A stretch of 64,000 nucleotides of DNA, from contig OZ245791.1 of assembly GCA_965228125.1 (NCBI GenBank), positions 1,302,001 to 1,366,000 on the forward strand, in the 5' to 3' direction. The translations under genes and the position numbers were made by a program. Source of the stretch: GWF2-38-69 sp965228125 (GTDB lineage: Bacteria; Verrucomicrobiota; Lentisphaeria; Victivallales; GWF2-38-69). This document shows positions 8,697-18,147 of the stretch, piece by piece; the stretch's first letter is position 1, and every line of letters begins with the position of its first letter. The notes under the pieces were generated by a model, which was not told the origin of the DNA, ran no database searches, and saw nothing but the letters and a program-made list of their open reading frames with translations.

Positions 8697-10586
8697 TCAA
8701 TCTCCTTCAATGCGTTCTTCTCCTGTAGAATTCTCTACAACGGAAGTATCTGCTCCAAGCCATGTTTCAAAAAAAGCCTTAGCCATAGGAGCATTTGTCA
8801 TACCGCCAGCGACTCCGCCCTCTACAAATATGGTAACTGAGTAGGTTTCATTTTCAAGGTAGCCAAAACCGGTAAACCATGTACATTTAGTCCTATGATC
8901 GACAGGGCCCACTTGGGCAGTTCCTGTTTTTCCATAGAGTTCTATATAATCGTTTTTTGCTCTTTTCCCTGAACCGTTAGGATCATAAACTACATTGTGC
9001 ATACCTTCTTTTACTATATCTAGTTGGGCCTGCGAAAATGGGAGGCGATCAACAATTTGAGGGGAGTTTTCAAAAAGAAGTTTCCCTACACTATTGTGAA
9101 TGGAATCAATAAGGTACGGACGCATAACTTTGCCGCCATTTGCTATAGCTGCAGTATAAACTGCCGCCTGTATCGGAGTAATAGAAACCATTCCCTGGCC
9201 CATTGAAATAAGTCCGGTATCAAAATTAGTCCAGGAAGTTTTTTCTCTTTTGAGTTTAAGCTCTTTTGAGGGAATAATACCTGATCTTTCAGAAAGTTCT
9301 ATTCCTGTTTTTCTTCCAATTCCGGCATGTTGGTAAGTGTCAGTAAGTTTATCGAGTCCCAGCCTGATACCCATTGTAACAAAATACACATTACATGAAT
9401 CCCGCAACGCATTAACCATATTTTCATTGCCGTGCCCGCCATAATTCCATGCCCAGCATCTAATTCTAGAGTTACCGATTTTTACTGCGCCTTTGCAGTC
9501 TACTAATTCATCAGGCCCGATTCCATTTTTAAGTTCAGTCAAAGCCACTAGCGGCTTAATTATCGAACCAGGGAGAAACTCACCCATTAGCGCACGGTCT
9601 ATTAATGGTTTATCGTTGTCATTCAGTAGCCCGTTCCACTCTTTTCTGGAAATTCCGTCAGTGAACATGTTGCTGTCATATGTCGGAGCTGAAGCCATTG
9701 CTAAAACTGCGCCTGTATTTGCATTCAGAAGTACAATTGCACCTTTCCTGCCTTCTAAAACATGTTCTGCTGATTTTTGTGCTTTCCAGTTAATAGTTAA
9801 GGTTACACTGTTACCATTTACAGGCTGTTCTGTAACGCCGAAATCATCATGGACATATCCTTTTACGTCAACTCTCACCAATTTACTTCCTGCAGAACCT
9901 TTCAACCCATTAAAACCTGAGCCAAGTTCAATATGAGAATCTAACAGTTTTTCCAGTCCTGCCCTTCCTTTGATATCCGGAATATAATATGAATACTTAT
10001 CTTTGTCAGGAGCTTCACCAGGATGGTCATAACCTACGTATCCAAGTATATGGCAAGTTGCTTTGCCGTCAGGATAGAATCTCTTAGGAACAACTATAAT
10101 ATCTACTCCTTGAATTGGTGGCGACATTTCTGAAACTATTGCAAGCTCTTTCTTGTTTAAATTGGAAAAGACTGTTATTGGCATAGCAGGAAATAAGTTC
10201 ATTTGCTTAATAATATCTTTTTCTGAAATATCCGCTTTCCTTCCAATTTTAGAGGAAATCATAGATGCCAGATCGAGAATATAATCAACATTCTTATCCC
10301 TTGATCCGTACTTTCTCATCTCGGCAAGGTGAAAAACAATGTCATAACTCGGAACGCTGTCAGCAATAACGACATTGTCAGAACTTAATATTTGCCCTCT
10401 CACCGCAGGAATACGTATTATCCTTATGCTTTGCGTATCAATAGATTCATTGTATTCAGCATCACCTGAAAGCTGGATCGTTCCAAGCCTAAACACAAGG
10501 GCAAGAAAGAAAATGAAAAATATCACAGACATTATTATAAGGCGGATATTTCGAGAATTATTTTGTTGGTCGTTTCCAGTATCCAT
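8697..10586 (-). CDS. mrdA: Penicillin-binding protein 2 (class B transpeptidase for cell elongation)
   Basis: Peptidoglycan DD-transpeptidase of the elongation complex, anchored in the inner membrane with its catalytic domain in the periplasm. It has a cytoplasmic tail of 13 residues and a transmembrane helix at residues 14-36. The pedestal/dimerisation region carries RIPAVRGQILSSD. The transpeptidase motifs are SIIK (341-344), SCN (397-399) and KTGT (553-556), all intact. Length (629) and gene order mreC-mreD-mrdA identify the elongation PBP2 rather than the divisome FtsI. The start codon overlaps the mreD stop as TGATG. The usual partner rodA does not follow; plsC does. Confidence 0.93.
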   Translation of the reverse strand: MDTGNDQQNNSRNIRLIIMSVIFFIFFLALVFRLGTIQLSGDAEYNESIDTQSIRIIRIPAVRGQILSSDNVVIADSVPSYDIVFHLAEMRKYGSRDKNVDYILDLASMISSKIGRKADISEKDIIKQMNLFPAMPITVFSNLNKKELAIVSEMSPPIQGVDIIVVPKRFYPDGKATCHILGYVGYDHPGEAPDKDKYSYYIPDIKGRAGLEKLLDSHIELGSGFNGLKGSAGSKLVRVDVKGYVHDDFGVTEQPVNGNSVTLTINWKAQKSAEHVLEGRKGAIVLLNANTGAVLAMASAPTYDSNMFTDGISRKEWNGLLNDNDKPLIDRALMGEFLPGSIIKPLVALTELKNGIGPDELVDCKGAVKIGNSRIRCWAWNYGGHGNENMVNALRDSCNVYFVTMGIRLGLDKLTDTYQHAGIGRKTGIELSERSGIIPSKELKLKREKTSWTNFDTGLISMGQGMVSITPIQAAVYTAAIANGGKVMRPYLIDSIHNSVGKLLFENSPQIVDRLPFSQAQLDIVKEGMHNVVYDPNGSGKRAKNDYIELYGKTGTAQVGPVDHRTKCTWFTGFGYLENETYSVTIFVEGGVAGGMTNAPMAKAFFETWLGADTSVVENSTGEERIEGD

Positions 10587-11098
10587 CAGCTTTTTGAAAT
10601 TCTTTCTTCAGATGTTTTATAGGAATTAAAACCCAACGGCCTATTTATTAAATCCAGAAAAGTAATTATGCAAGGGAATAATAATGCAGAAAATAAGGTA
10701 GATAGAATAATTACGGCTAATTTAGAAACGGCAATAATAAAACCATGCTCTGTCTGGTGATATGTCGTGAAAGGCAGAATATAAAACAAGCTCAGTATTG
10801 AAGCAGGAATCATTTGAAACGCAAGAACTTTGAGCTCGCCTTTATGGAGCCACAATATTGCAAAAATAGATACGGCTATATTAATTAAGGGAGAAATAAA
10901 CAAACTCCTTCCGTAGATTAAATCCAACACTACTCCTGAAAAAACACCGCTCAGCAAACCAGTCTGCCAATCAAATATTATAGTCAAATAGAAAACTGAA
11001 AGCGCAACTACAGGTAAAACCACACCTATATTGCCAGTAAAAACCTGAAGCAGTAACGAAAAAAACAATACAAGGAATATATAGATAAATTTTCCCAC
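10586..11098 (-). CDS. mreD: Rod shape-determining protein MreD
   Basis: A 170-residue, very hydrophobic protein with five or six predicted transmembrane helices and almost no soluble part, typical of MreD. It works with MreC, MreB, RodA and PBP2 in lateral wall synthesis. Assignment rests mainly on size, topology and position directly between mreC and mrdA, together with the family-like segment DWQTGLLSGVFSGVVLDLIYGRSLF near residues 43-67. It starts 7 bp after mreC ends and its stop overlaps the PBP2 start, so the three are translationally coupled. MreB is not in this window. Confidence 0.85.
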   Translation of the reverse strand: MGKFIYIFLVLFFSLLLQVFTGNIGVVLPVVALSVFYLTIIFDWQTGLLSGVFSGVVLDLIYGRSLFISPLINIAVSIFAILWLHKGELKVLAFQMIPASILSLFYILPFTTYHQTEHGFIIAVSKLAVIILSTLFSALLFPCIITFLDLINRPLGFNSYKTSEERISKS

Positions 11099-11105
11099 TT
11101 ACATG

Positions 11106-11942
11106 TCACTCCACTAATACTAATACAAACCCTAAATGATTAAGATCCGCAGCAAGTTTTACCCTGACATTTTCATAAAGCCCTCTGCTGATTGCATTAT
11201 CGGACCTCTGCGTGTCAAGACTTCCTATAGTTAACCCTCTGGGAGCAAAAGCTGACAACCCAGAAGTAACCACCATAGACCCTGACACATAATCCAAGTC
11301 TTTTGGCAAATAAGTTATATCTGCCCAAAGATTAGAACCTGATCTTTCCCCGCCTTTAATTATTCCATTTGAACCATTTGCCGGTATAGTAACACTTAAC
11401 TGGCATTCATCGCTAAGCAGCGTGTAAACTACTGCTGTGTGCTTTGAAAGAAGTCCTATTCGTCCGACAACGGCAAACTGGACTTTGCCTTCTTCGTTTT
11501 TTTTACATTGAGCCAAGACAATCGAACCATTTCTGATTCCATCAGCTTCTCCTTCGTTAATAACAAACTGTTGATACCATTTGGACGGATCCCTGAAAGA
11601 TACTTCTGCATACAAATATCGATATTGTGGAAGAGGTTTGATATTCAGGAAGTTTTTAAGCTTGTCATTTTCTTCTTTAAGGTTCTCGAGATACTTGCAT
11701 CTGGCTTCAACTTCAATATTTTTCTTTTGAAGTTCAAGCATTCGAGATATTAAATCTTGTTTATTTGCAAAAAAAAGACTCTTTTCATTAATAGTATTTT
11801 TGACGGCTATAGGCGCAGAGAGAAATGGATAGAAAAAATCAGCAGACAGTTTATAACAGTATTCGCGATACGGTTTAAAAACTAAAGGTAATAGTATTAT
11901 TATTACAATTAAGGCATATGTTGACTTCTTCTTCTTAAGCAT
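11106..11942 (-). CDS. mreC: Rod shape-determining protein MreC
   Basis: Periplasmic scaffold of the elongasome that binds and activates PBP2. The 278-residue protein has one N-terminal transmembrane helix (about residues 7-24), then a coiled-coil stretch (about residues 55-95, rich in Glu/Lys/Leu), then the beta-rich MreC domain. Recognisable elements are the strand pair around YAEVSFRDPSKWYQQFVIN, the GEADGIRNGSIVL segment, and the VSGSMVVTSGLSAFAPRGLTIG turn near residues 220-240. It is preceded by the CDC123-like gene with a 28-bp gap and coupled to mreD. MreB, normally the first gene of this set, is absent here. Confidence 0.9.
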   Translation of the reverse strand: MLKKKKSTYALIVIIILLPLVFKPYREYCYKLSADFFYPFLSAPIAVKNTINEKSLFFANKQDLISRMLELQKKNIEVEARCKYLENLKEENDKLKNFLNIKPLPQYRYLYAEVSFRDPSKWYQQFVINEGEADGIRNGSIVLAQCKKNEEGKVQFAVVGRIGLLSKHTAVVYTLLSDECQLSVTIPANGSNGIIKGGERSGSNLWADITYLPKDLDYVSGSMVVTSGLSAFAPRGLTIGSLDTQRSDNAISRGLYENVRVKLAADLNHLGFVLVLVE

Positions 11943-11970
11943 TATTCATCGGCAATCAAATAGTAAATCT

Positions 11971-12654
11971 TTATTCCATTAACTTCAGGCCATACTCCGA
12001 ATTCCAATCCAAAGACCATGTCCCGGCAAGAAGTGAGTCAGTCGACTCTCCCCATTTGTTAAAATCAACTATCAGAATCTCATCCTTAGACGTAAAATAA
12101 ACATCCATAACAATCGTTTCCTGAGGGAGAAGCCACGAGATTTCATCCACAAATTCTTTTGCCTTATTCCACCAGAATTCACGCCTCAAAAGCAGTCTCT
12201 GATATGGTCTTTCCAAGTGCATCTGGCTCATGAGTTTTAGTGCGCCATTATAAATAAATAATCTAAACTCTCTTGGATATGTCATATTCCTGAAAGGCCT
12301 TATGCAGATAAATTCAAACTCTTTCTTGCTGGCAGCAAATCTTACTTTTTCACTAATGACAAGATTATTCCATGCGCTCTGAGCCGAATGAACTGCCCCT
12401 TTCTTACTATCAAATCTTGGAGTATCGGTAGGAGCCACTGTATCTGCAAAAACGAATGTTGCTCCTGAAAAAGCAGCTTGGGCTTTTTTAATTCTTGAAA
12501 CTAAAGATTCAACTTCAGTGCCTTCCCGAGTTTCTTTTGCAATAAGCTCAAGATCTGAGTCTTTGAGTTTTACAAATGTAGTAGGGAAAGTATGATCTGC
12601 AAGTGTTGAATACCAGGATGATACGCCATAAACACTTTTTTTTAAGTCTGCCAT
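11971..12654 (-). CDS. CDC123/D123-like ATP-grasp domain protein
   Basis: A 227-residue protein that aligns by eye with eukaryotic CDC123 (D123), the ATP-grasp factor needed to assemble initiation factor eIF2. The N-terminal WYSTLADHTFPTTFVKL resembles the CDC123 opening. RPFRNMTYPREFRLFIYN (residues 119-136) carries the basic and acidic nucleotide-binding residues. MDVYFTSKDEILIVDFNKWGESTDSLL (183-209) matches the DVY...IDFNPF...TD.LL motif that holds the metal-binding Asp and Asn. The SPKD-like segment is degraded (VAPTDTPR, 73-80). Bacteria have no eIF2 gamma, so the target must differ; bacterial CDC123 homologues have been proposed to ligate peptides or modify proteins. It lies between a membrane protein gene and mreC, so a link to the envelope is possible but unproven. 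Confidence 0.72.
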   Translation of the reverse strand: MADLKKSVYGVSSWYSTLADHTFPTTFVKLKDSDLELIAKETREGTEVESLVSRIKKAQAAFSGATFVFADTVAPTDTPRFDSKKGAVHSAQSAWNNLVISEKVRFAASKKEFEFICIRPFRNMTYPREFRLFIYNGALKLMSQMHLERPYQRLLLRREFWWNKAKEFVDEISWLLPQETIVMDVYFTSKDEILIVDFNKWGESTDSLLAGTWSLDWNSEYGLKLME

Positions 12655-12691
12655 AAGTCTCCTAAAATTCTATACTTTTTTCATCTTAAAT

Positions 12692-13627
12692 CTACTTGTT
12701 ACCAATTCCGTTTCTCTTTATCTTGTTTGTAACCACAAACAAGTATATCGCAAATACTATTATAAAAACCGTCGAATACTCTAAGTATTGTGTTTGAACA
12801 GATTCAAAAATAGTTCCTATAATAATCGCAGGAAACGATACATAGACAGCCAAAACAAAGTAATTTTTGAATTTATAGTTCAACACTCCATTTTTTTCAG
12901 TGAAAGCATATATTGCTGCAAAAATGATGGAATAGAAAACCACGTCAAAGAGAGCAGAAAAAAAGAATTTAAAGAAAACAATAAAAGATGACCATAAAGC
13001 AAAACCAGGAATAAAATCAATGAAAGAATTAGTCTTATTCAACATTGAGGCTCCAACCACAGGGATATCAGACTGAACACAAACTCTCAGCATTAAATTC
13101 TTAAAAATTTCTAATTTGTCTGAATATTTAACATAATGCTCAAATTGTTCTTTGGGATATATGCTCAAAAACCTTGTATCATATTGGCTGGAAACTGCCG
13201 GATAAACTACGATCTGGCTGTCATTGAGTTTTAACCAGCCTATAACTTTAAATGGAGTCCATATGAAACCCGATAGCGCTGTATCAGAAGCAATGTTAAA
13301 CTTATCCAAACTCGATTGGTCTGGCAGATAGTCTACACTTACAAAATTGTAATCTACGTGCCTTTCTTTGTTCTTGTCAATGCTTGGATAAATTCCATCA
13401 TTTTCAACAAGGATATCCCCAAAGTTTTTCTGCATGAAAGCACAGCCATTATCAATACCATTCTTGATGCCATGATAGCTAATAATGGAAAAGACCATTG
13501 ATGTCAAAACCGTTAAAATCAAAAGGTGCCAAAGAGCTTTTATCACCTTAAATTTTGCTATTTCAGGAAAGAGCGAAGTTTTTGTACAAACAGAGTAAAG
13601 AATAGAAAAAAAGTTAGTTTTATTCAT
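12692..13627 (-). CDS. DUF1189-like integral membrane protein
   Basis: A 311-residue membrane protein: one transmembrane helix at about 30-52, a soluble (probably extracytoplasmic) domain of about 140 residues, then four transmembrane helices between about 205 and 300. This architecture and the opening FFSILYSVCTKTSLFPEI recall the DUF1189 family of poorly understood membrane proteins. It is the second gene after def, 12 bp downstream of it, and is followed by the CDC123-like gene. No catalytic motif is visible. The function is unknown, and the family name is a guess from architecture and the N terminus. Confidence 0.5.
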   Translation of the reverse strand: MNKTNFFSILYSVCTKTSLFPEIAKFKVIKALWHLLILTVLTSMVFSIISYHGIKNGIDNGCAFMQKNFGDILVENDGIYPSIDKNKERHVDYNFVSVDYLPDQSSLDKFNIASDTALSGFIWTPFKVIGWLKLNDSQIVVYPAVSSQYDTRFLSIYPKEQFEHYVKYSDKLEIFKNLMLRVCVQSDIPVVGASMLNKTNSFIDFIPGFALWSSFIVFFKFFFSALFDVVFYSIIFAAIYAFTEKNGVLNYKFKNYFVLAVYVSFPAIIIGTIFESVQTQYLEYSTVFIIVFAIYLFVVTNKIKRNGIGNK

Positions 13628-13638
13628 CTTATAATTTT

Positions 13639-14175
13639 TTACCTTTTAAGCCTTGACAGCTTTTTTTTAATCTTTGCAAGTTCATCTGGAGTTGTCCTGT
13701 CAACAAAAAGTATGCCGTCAAGATGGTCTATTTCATGTTGAACAATTATAGATAACAAACCACCACACTCAATATTTATATCTTCGCCGTTGATTAATTG
13801 TGCCTTTAAAATTACGCTTCTGGCACGTTCTACCTTTGCATAAATATGAGGTAGGCTGAGGCACCCTTCTTCAAATACTGAAGTTTCTTTGCTTGCCTCA
13901 AGTATTTCAGGGTTAATCAACGCCAACGGCATCAGAGGAATAAGATACGCTTCACCATGAGAAATAGGATTGGATACCCTTCCCTGTTCAGGCTTGAAAT
14001 CTATAACAATTACTCTTTCGCTTACTCCTACTTGAGGCGCAGCAAGGCCTACACCATCCTCTTTAAACATTACCTTAACCATGCCCAAAACCAAGTTCTT
14101 CAGTTCCGCATTGATTTCGGATACAGGAAGGGCTTTTTTCCTTAGTACGTCGTCACCGTATATTCTTATTTCCAT
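13639..14175 (-). CDS. def: Peptide deformylase
   Basis: Metalloenzyme removing the N-formyl group from nascent proteins. The three signature motifs are intact: GVGLAAPQVG (residues 41-50), EGCLSLP (around 97-103) with the metal-binding Cys, and QHEIDHLDG (around 145-153) with the HEXXH metal ligands and catalytic Glu. At 178 residues it is of ordinary size; a short insertion between motifs 1 and 2 (VSNPISHGEAYLIPL) is unusual but present in some type I/III enzymes. It is not beside fmt as in many bacteria; instead it heads the row that leads to the mre genes. The terminator of nifJ lies just upstream. Confidence 0.94.
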   Translation of the reverse strand: MEIRIYGDDVLRKKALPVSEINAELKNLVLGMVKVMFKEDGVGLAAPQVGVSERVIVIDFKPEQGRVSNPISHGEAYLIPLMPLALINPEILEASKETSVFEEGCLSLPHIYAKVERARSVILKAQLINGEDINIECGGLLSIIVQHEIDHLDGILFVDRTTPDELAKIKKKLSRLKR

Positions 14176-14254
14176 AGGATTTACTAAAGTCTAATTTTGT
14201 TTTTATATAAGATAGCAATAAAAAAGATATTTTTTAGTTTTTAATGTAGGAGCA

Positions 14255-14295
14255 AATAAAAAAACCCCCTCATTCTTACGAGAGAGGGGGTTTTT
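14255..14295 (-). terminator. Rho-independent terminator of nifJ
   Basis: CCCCCTC (14265-14271) pairs with GAGGGGG (14284-14290) around a 12-nt loop, followed in the minus direction by a run of seven or more T. The other strand also has a T5 run (14291-14295). It lies 22 bp after the nifJ stop and separates nifJ from the def operon. Confidence 0.9.
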
Positions 14296-14316
14296 GGGTT
14301 AATTTACTAACTTAGA

Positions 14317-17300
14317 TTACATAATACCGCCGAGATCCTTGAAGAATTTGAATCTCTTCTGCGCATCTTTTTCGGCTTCAGCATAAAGAGCCTCTGCTGC
14401 TTCAGGAGCTGTCTTTTTAAGTGCTGTATAACGGCCTTCGCTTCTAATGAAATCCTGATAGCTTCCTGTCGGTTCCTTTGTTTCCCAGATATATGGGTGT
14501 TCAAGCTCAGGATTATAACGGAAGAGAGGGTAATATCCGCAATCAACAGCCCTCTTCTGCTCAGTTTGAGTCTTCATCATATCAATGCCGTGGGCAATAC
14601 ACGGAGCGTAAGCTATGATGATTGAAGGGCCTTTGTAAGCATCGGCTTCCTGGAAGGCTTTGAGTGTCTGGATTCTGTTTGAACCAAGAGCTATTTGAGC
14701 AACATATACATTGCCATAGCTCATGCACATAAATCCAAGCTTCTTCTTGCCTAGTCTCTTACCGCCGTTAGCAAACTTGGCTACCGCAGCAATAGGAGTT
14801 GATTTAGATGCCTGTCCGCCGGTGTTTGAGTAAACTTCTGTGTCAAGTACAAGAATGTTCACGTCTCTTCCCTGAGCAACCACATGATCTAAACCGCCGT
14901 AACCAATATCGTTTGCCCATCCGTCACCGCCGATAATCCAAATACTTTTGTCAACGAAGTAGTCGCCAAGTTCCTTGATAACTTCGAGAGCCTTTACATT
15001 TTCCGGACAGCATGTCTTGCTCTGAGCAATTGCTTTGTCGATAATGGATTTTACTTTGTCCTGAGCAGCAATAGCATCAGCGCCTTTTGAATCCCAAAGT
15101 TCCAAAGCTTTTGTAAGGGCGTCCTTGCATTCATCGCAGCATACTTTTCCGCTTGCAAGAACTTTTTCTACATTCATCTTGAGCTGAGCTCTGTTGCTGT
15201 CAACACCAAGGCGCATTCCAAATCCGAATTCAGCATTGTCCTCAAAGAGCGAATTGGCAAATGCCGGACCGCGGCCAGAAGGTGTCTTGCAATAAGGAAT
15301 TGTTGGGAATGTGCCGCCGTAGATTGATGAGCATCCTGTGGCATTGGCAATCATCATTCTTTCGCCATAGAGCTGAGAAGCTATTCTTACATAAGGAGTT
15401 TCTCCGCATCCTGCACAAGCACCCGAGAATTCAAACAATGGTTGTTTGAACATAGCGCCCTTGAGTGATTTTTCATCAACACCGTCAAGTACATTTTCTG
15501 GCAGTTTGTCAAAGAATTCGTAGTTGGCTTTTTCACCAGCTTCATGTTCTTTTTCCAGAGTTGAGAATTCTAAAGCTTTTGTCTTTGCAGGACAAGTTTC
15601 TACGCAGACTCCGCATCCTGTGCAGTCATCCACGTAAATCTGAAGCTTATATGCAAGATTTTTGTCATTCTTTGAACTGGATTTAAGTGTCTTGAAAGAA
15701 GAAGGAGCTTTTGCAAGATCTTCCTGAGAAACCTGTTTGGCTCTAACTACAGCGTGAGGACAAGAATTTACGCACTGATTGCACTGTATGCAATTTTCAG
15801 GAATCCATTTCGGGATGCGAGGGCCAATACCACGTTTTTCAAGCCTTGTGGTGCCTGTCGGAACTGTGCCGTCAAATGACATTTTAGAAACTGGAATTTC
15901 ATCTCCGAGGAGGTGAAGAACAGGCTTAATAACATCTTTTGCAAATTCAGAAGCATCGTCGCGAATGAGAGGTTTGAATTCATAAGATTCAGTGATTGTT
16001 GTCGGAACTTGAACCTGTTTGAGCTCAGCTGAAACTTTGTCAACACAGTCAAGGTTCATTTGAACAAGCTTGTCGCCTTTTCTGCCGTATGTTTTCTTCA
16101 AGTATTCTTTAACATATTGGATAGCCTCTGCTTCAGGAAGAACGCCTGAAATCTTAAAGAATGCTACTTGCATTACAGTATTAATTCTTGCGCCAAGTCC
16201 TGCAGCCTGTGAAATCTTGAGAGCATCGATATTATAGAATTTAATCTTTTTCTTGATGATTATTTCCTGAACAGGCCTTGTCAGCTTACTGAATACTTCA
16301 TCGCTTGCGTATTCTGAATTCATAAGGAATATGCCGCCTTCCTTAATTCCTGAAAGCATGTCATAACGGCCGATATAAGCTGAATTATGACAAGCTACAA
16401 AAGTAGGATTTGTTACCTGGTATTGGCTCTGAATCTTGCCTTTTCCAAAACGAAGGTGAGATACTGTGATACCATATGACTTTTTGGAGTCGTAAACGAA
16501 ATATCCCTGAGCATTCATATCGGTGTGGTCGCCGATAATTTTGATAGAACTCTTGTTAGCTCCGACTGTACCGTCTGAGCCTAATCCCCAAAACATGCAT
16601 CCAATTACATCTGGAGATTCTGCATTAATATGTTCTTTTATTTTTAGGGAGAGATTGCTTACATCATCTTCAATACCCACTGTAAAACCGTGGAAACATG
16701 CTCCGTCTAAATGATCGAATACAGCTTTCACATGAGAAGGTGTGAATTCTTTGCTGGAAAGACCGTAACGGCCACCAATTATCTTGATATTTTTACCATA
16801 TAGACATGTAACAACATCCTGATAAAGAGGTTCGCCAAGAGATCCTGGCTCTTTTGTTCTGTCAAGCACAGCGATCTTTTTCACTGTAGCAGGAATAGAA
16901 TCAATAAAAGCTTTGGCAGAGAAAGGCCTATAAAGACGAACTTTTATAGCGCCGACTTTCTCGCCTTTCTTTATAAGATAGTTAATTGTTTCTTCGATTG
17001 TTTCGCACGAGGACCCCATTGCTATTACTATTTTCTCAGCATCCGGCGCCCCAATATAATCGAATAGATGGTACTGCCTGCCAATTTTTTTGGCTAATTT
17101 GTCCATGTAGTTCTGAACCATTTCAGGAACAACATCATAATGCTTGTTAATTGTTTCTCTTCCTTGGAAATACACATCAGGATTCTGAGCTGCGACTCTT
17201 GCCATTGGGGCTTCAGGACGTAGAGCTCTCTGTCTGAAGGCTTCAACATATTTCTGGTCAAGAAGTTCTCTCATTATGTCATAGCTGATCTCTTCAACTT

Positions 17301-17841
17301 TTTGTATTTCATGCGAAGTACGGAAACCATCGAAAAATGAAAGAAATGGTACACATGATTCAAGTGTAGCAAGATGACTTACTGTAGCAAGATCCATTTC
17401 TTCCTGAATTGAGCCTGCAGCCATCATGGCAAAACCTGTATTTCTGCAACTCATTACATCAGAGTGATCGCCAAAAATCGATAGGGACTGACAGGCTATA
17501 GAGCGTGCTGATACATGAAACACTGTAGGAAGCATTTCGCCTGCAATTTTGTGCATATTAGGGATCATCAGAAGCAAACCCTGTGATGCTGTGAATGTAG
17601 TAGTAAGAGAACCTGCTACTAGAGACCCGTGAACAGCACCTGCAGCACCAGCTTCAGACTGCATTTCAACTACAGAAACTTCTGTGCCGAAAATATTTTT
17701 GCGCTTATCATTTGCCCACTGTTCCGCCATTTCCCCCATGTCTGAGGATGGAGTAATTGGATAGATAGATGCCACTTCACTGAAAGCGTACGCCACATGA
17801 GAAGCAGCCTGATTCCCGATAATTGTTACTTTTTTACCCAT
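14317..17841 (-). CDS. nifJ: Pyruvate:ferredoxin (flavodoxin) oxidoreductase
   Basis: Single-chain PFOR of 1,174 residues converting pyruvate and CoA to acetyl-CoA, CO2 and reduced ferredoxin. The order is the standard fused gamma-alpha-delta-beta type. An N-terminal TPP/pyruvate domain contains the YPITPSSDM start. It is followed by a CoA-binding region and the two-[4Fe-4S] ferredoxin domain (CIQCNQCVNSCP near residue 690, CTGCGVCVETCP near 745). The TPP-binding C-terminal domain holds CAGCGETPYVR near 815, the GGDGWANDIGYGG TPP signature and a cysteine pair for the proximal cluster. AGGAGG lies 5-6 nt before the ATG. It is monocistronic with its own terminator. The enzyme is oxygen-sensitive and typical of anaerobic fermentative metabolism. 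Confidence 0.96.
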   Translation of the reverse strand: MGKKVTIIGNQAASHVAYAFSEVASIYPITPSSDMGEMAEQWANDKRKNIFGTEVSVVEMQSEAGAAGAVHGSLVAGSLTTTFTASQGLLLMIPNMHKIAGEMLPTVFHVSARSIACQSLSIFGDHSDVMSCRNTGFAMMAAGSIQEEMDLATVSHLATLESCVPFLSFFDGFRTSHEIQKVEEISYDIMRELLDQKYVEAFRQRALRPEAPMARVAAQNPDVYFQGRETINKHYDVVPEMVQNYMDKLAKKIGRQYHLFDYIGAPDAEKIVIAMGSSCETIEETINYLIKKGEKVGAIKVRLYRPFSAKAFIDSIPATVKKIAVLDRTKEPGSLGEPLYQDVVTCLYGKNIKIIGGRYGLSSKEFTPSHVKAVFDHLDGACFHGFTVGIEDDVSNLSLKIKEHINAESPDVIGCMFWGLGSDGTVGANKSSIKIIGDHTDMNAQGYFVYDSKKSYGITVSHLRFGKGKIQSQYQVTNPTFVACHNSAYIGRYDMLSGIKEGGIFLMNSEYASDEVFSKLTRPVQEIIIKKKIKFYNIDALKISQAAGLGARINTVMQVAFFKISGVLPEAEAIQYVKEYLKKTYGRKGDKLVQMNLDCVDKVSAELKQVQVPTTITESYEFKPLIRDDASEFAKDVIKPVLHLLGDEIPVSKMSFDGTVPTGTTRLEKRGIGPRIPKWIPENCIQCNQCVNSCPHAVVRAKQVSQEDLAKAPSSFKTLKSSSKNDKNLAYKLQIYVDDCTGCGVCVETCPAKTKALEFSTLEKEHEAGEKANYEFFDKLPENVLDGVDEKSLKGAMFKQPLFEFSGACAGCGETPYVRIASQLYGERMMIANATGCSSIYGGTFPTIPYCKTPSGRGPAFANSLFEDNAEFGFGMRLGVDSNRAQLKMNVEKVLASGKVCCDECKDALTKALELWDSKGADAIAAQDKVKSIIDKAIAQSKTCCPENVKALEVIKELGDYFVDKSIWIIGGDGWANDIGYGGLDHVVAQGRDVNILVLDTEVYSNTGGQASKSTPIAAVAKFANGGKRLGKKKLGFMCMSYGNVYVAQIALGSNRIQTLKAFQEADAYKGPSIIIAYAPCIAHGIDMMKTQTEQKRAVDCGYYPLFRYNPELEHPYIWETKEPTGSYQDFIRSEGRYTALKKTAPEAAEALYAEAEKDAQKRFKFFKDLGGIM

Positions 17842-18147
17842 TGAAACCTCCTGAGTATTTGTTTAGTTTTTTACGAAACTTTATAGAACAGCAACTTTCA
17901 TTTTATCTCATCATTTGTTTTTTTGTACCAAAGTAGCAAAATCTTTGATTATTTTTCTAAGTTAATGGCTAGTTATGAGCTTTTTCTATAGCTGAAAGGT
18001 GCTATGATCAAAAAAACTTTTGCCCAAAATTGTAAAAAAAGTATATGCCGTAGAGTAAGATTTATTCACTGGTTATGATTCTAGTAAAAGACTATAATGC
18101 TAAAAACTCATTCTTATCAATTGTCGGATTAAGGAAATATTGCAAAA
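17842..18147. promoter_or_regulatory. Divergent promoter region between nifJ and the esterase gene
   Basis: These 306 bp hold no gene. On the plus strand TATAAT at 18093-18098, 50 bp before the esterase ATG, is a perfect -10 but lacks a convincing -35. For nifJ only weak matches are visible on the minus strand. I see no riboswitch-like structure or clear operator palindrome. Confidence 0.35.

Noticed and set aside
12692..14175. CDC123-like gene and its neighbours as a new peptide-ligation biosynthetic cluster
   Set aside because: There is no precursor peptide, transporter or second ligase; the neighbours are cell-wall and deformylase genes.
14307..14546. Second minus-strand frame overlapping the nifJ end
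   Set aside because: It is a shifted frame of nifJ and runs over its stop codon; no independent start signal.
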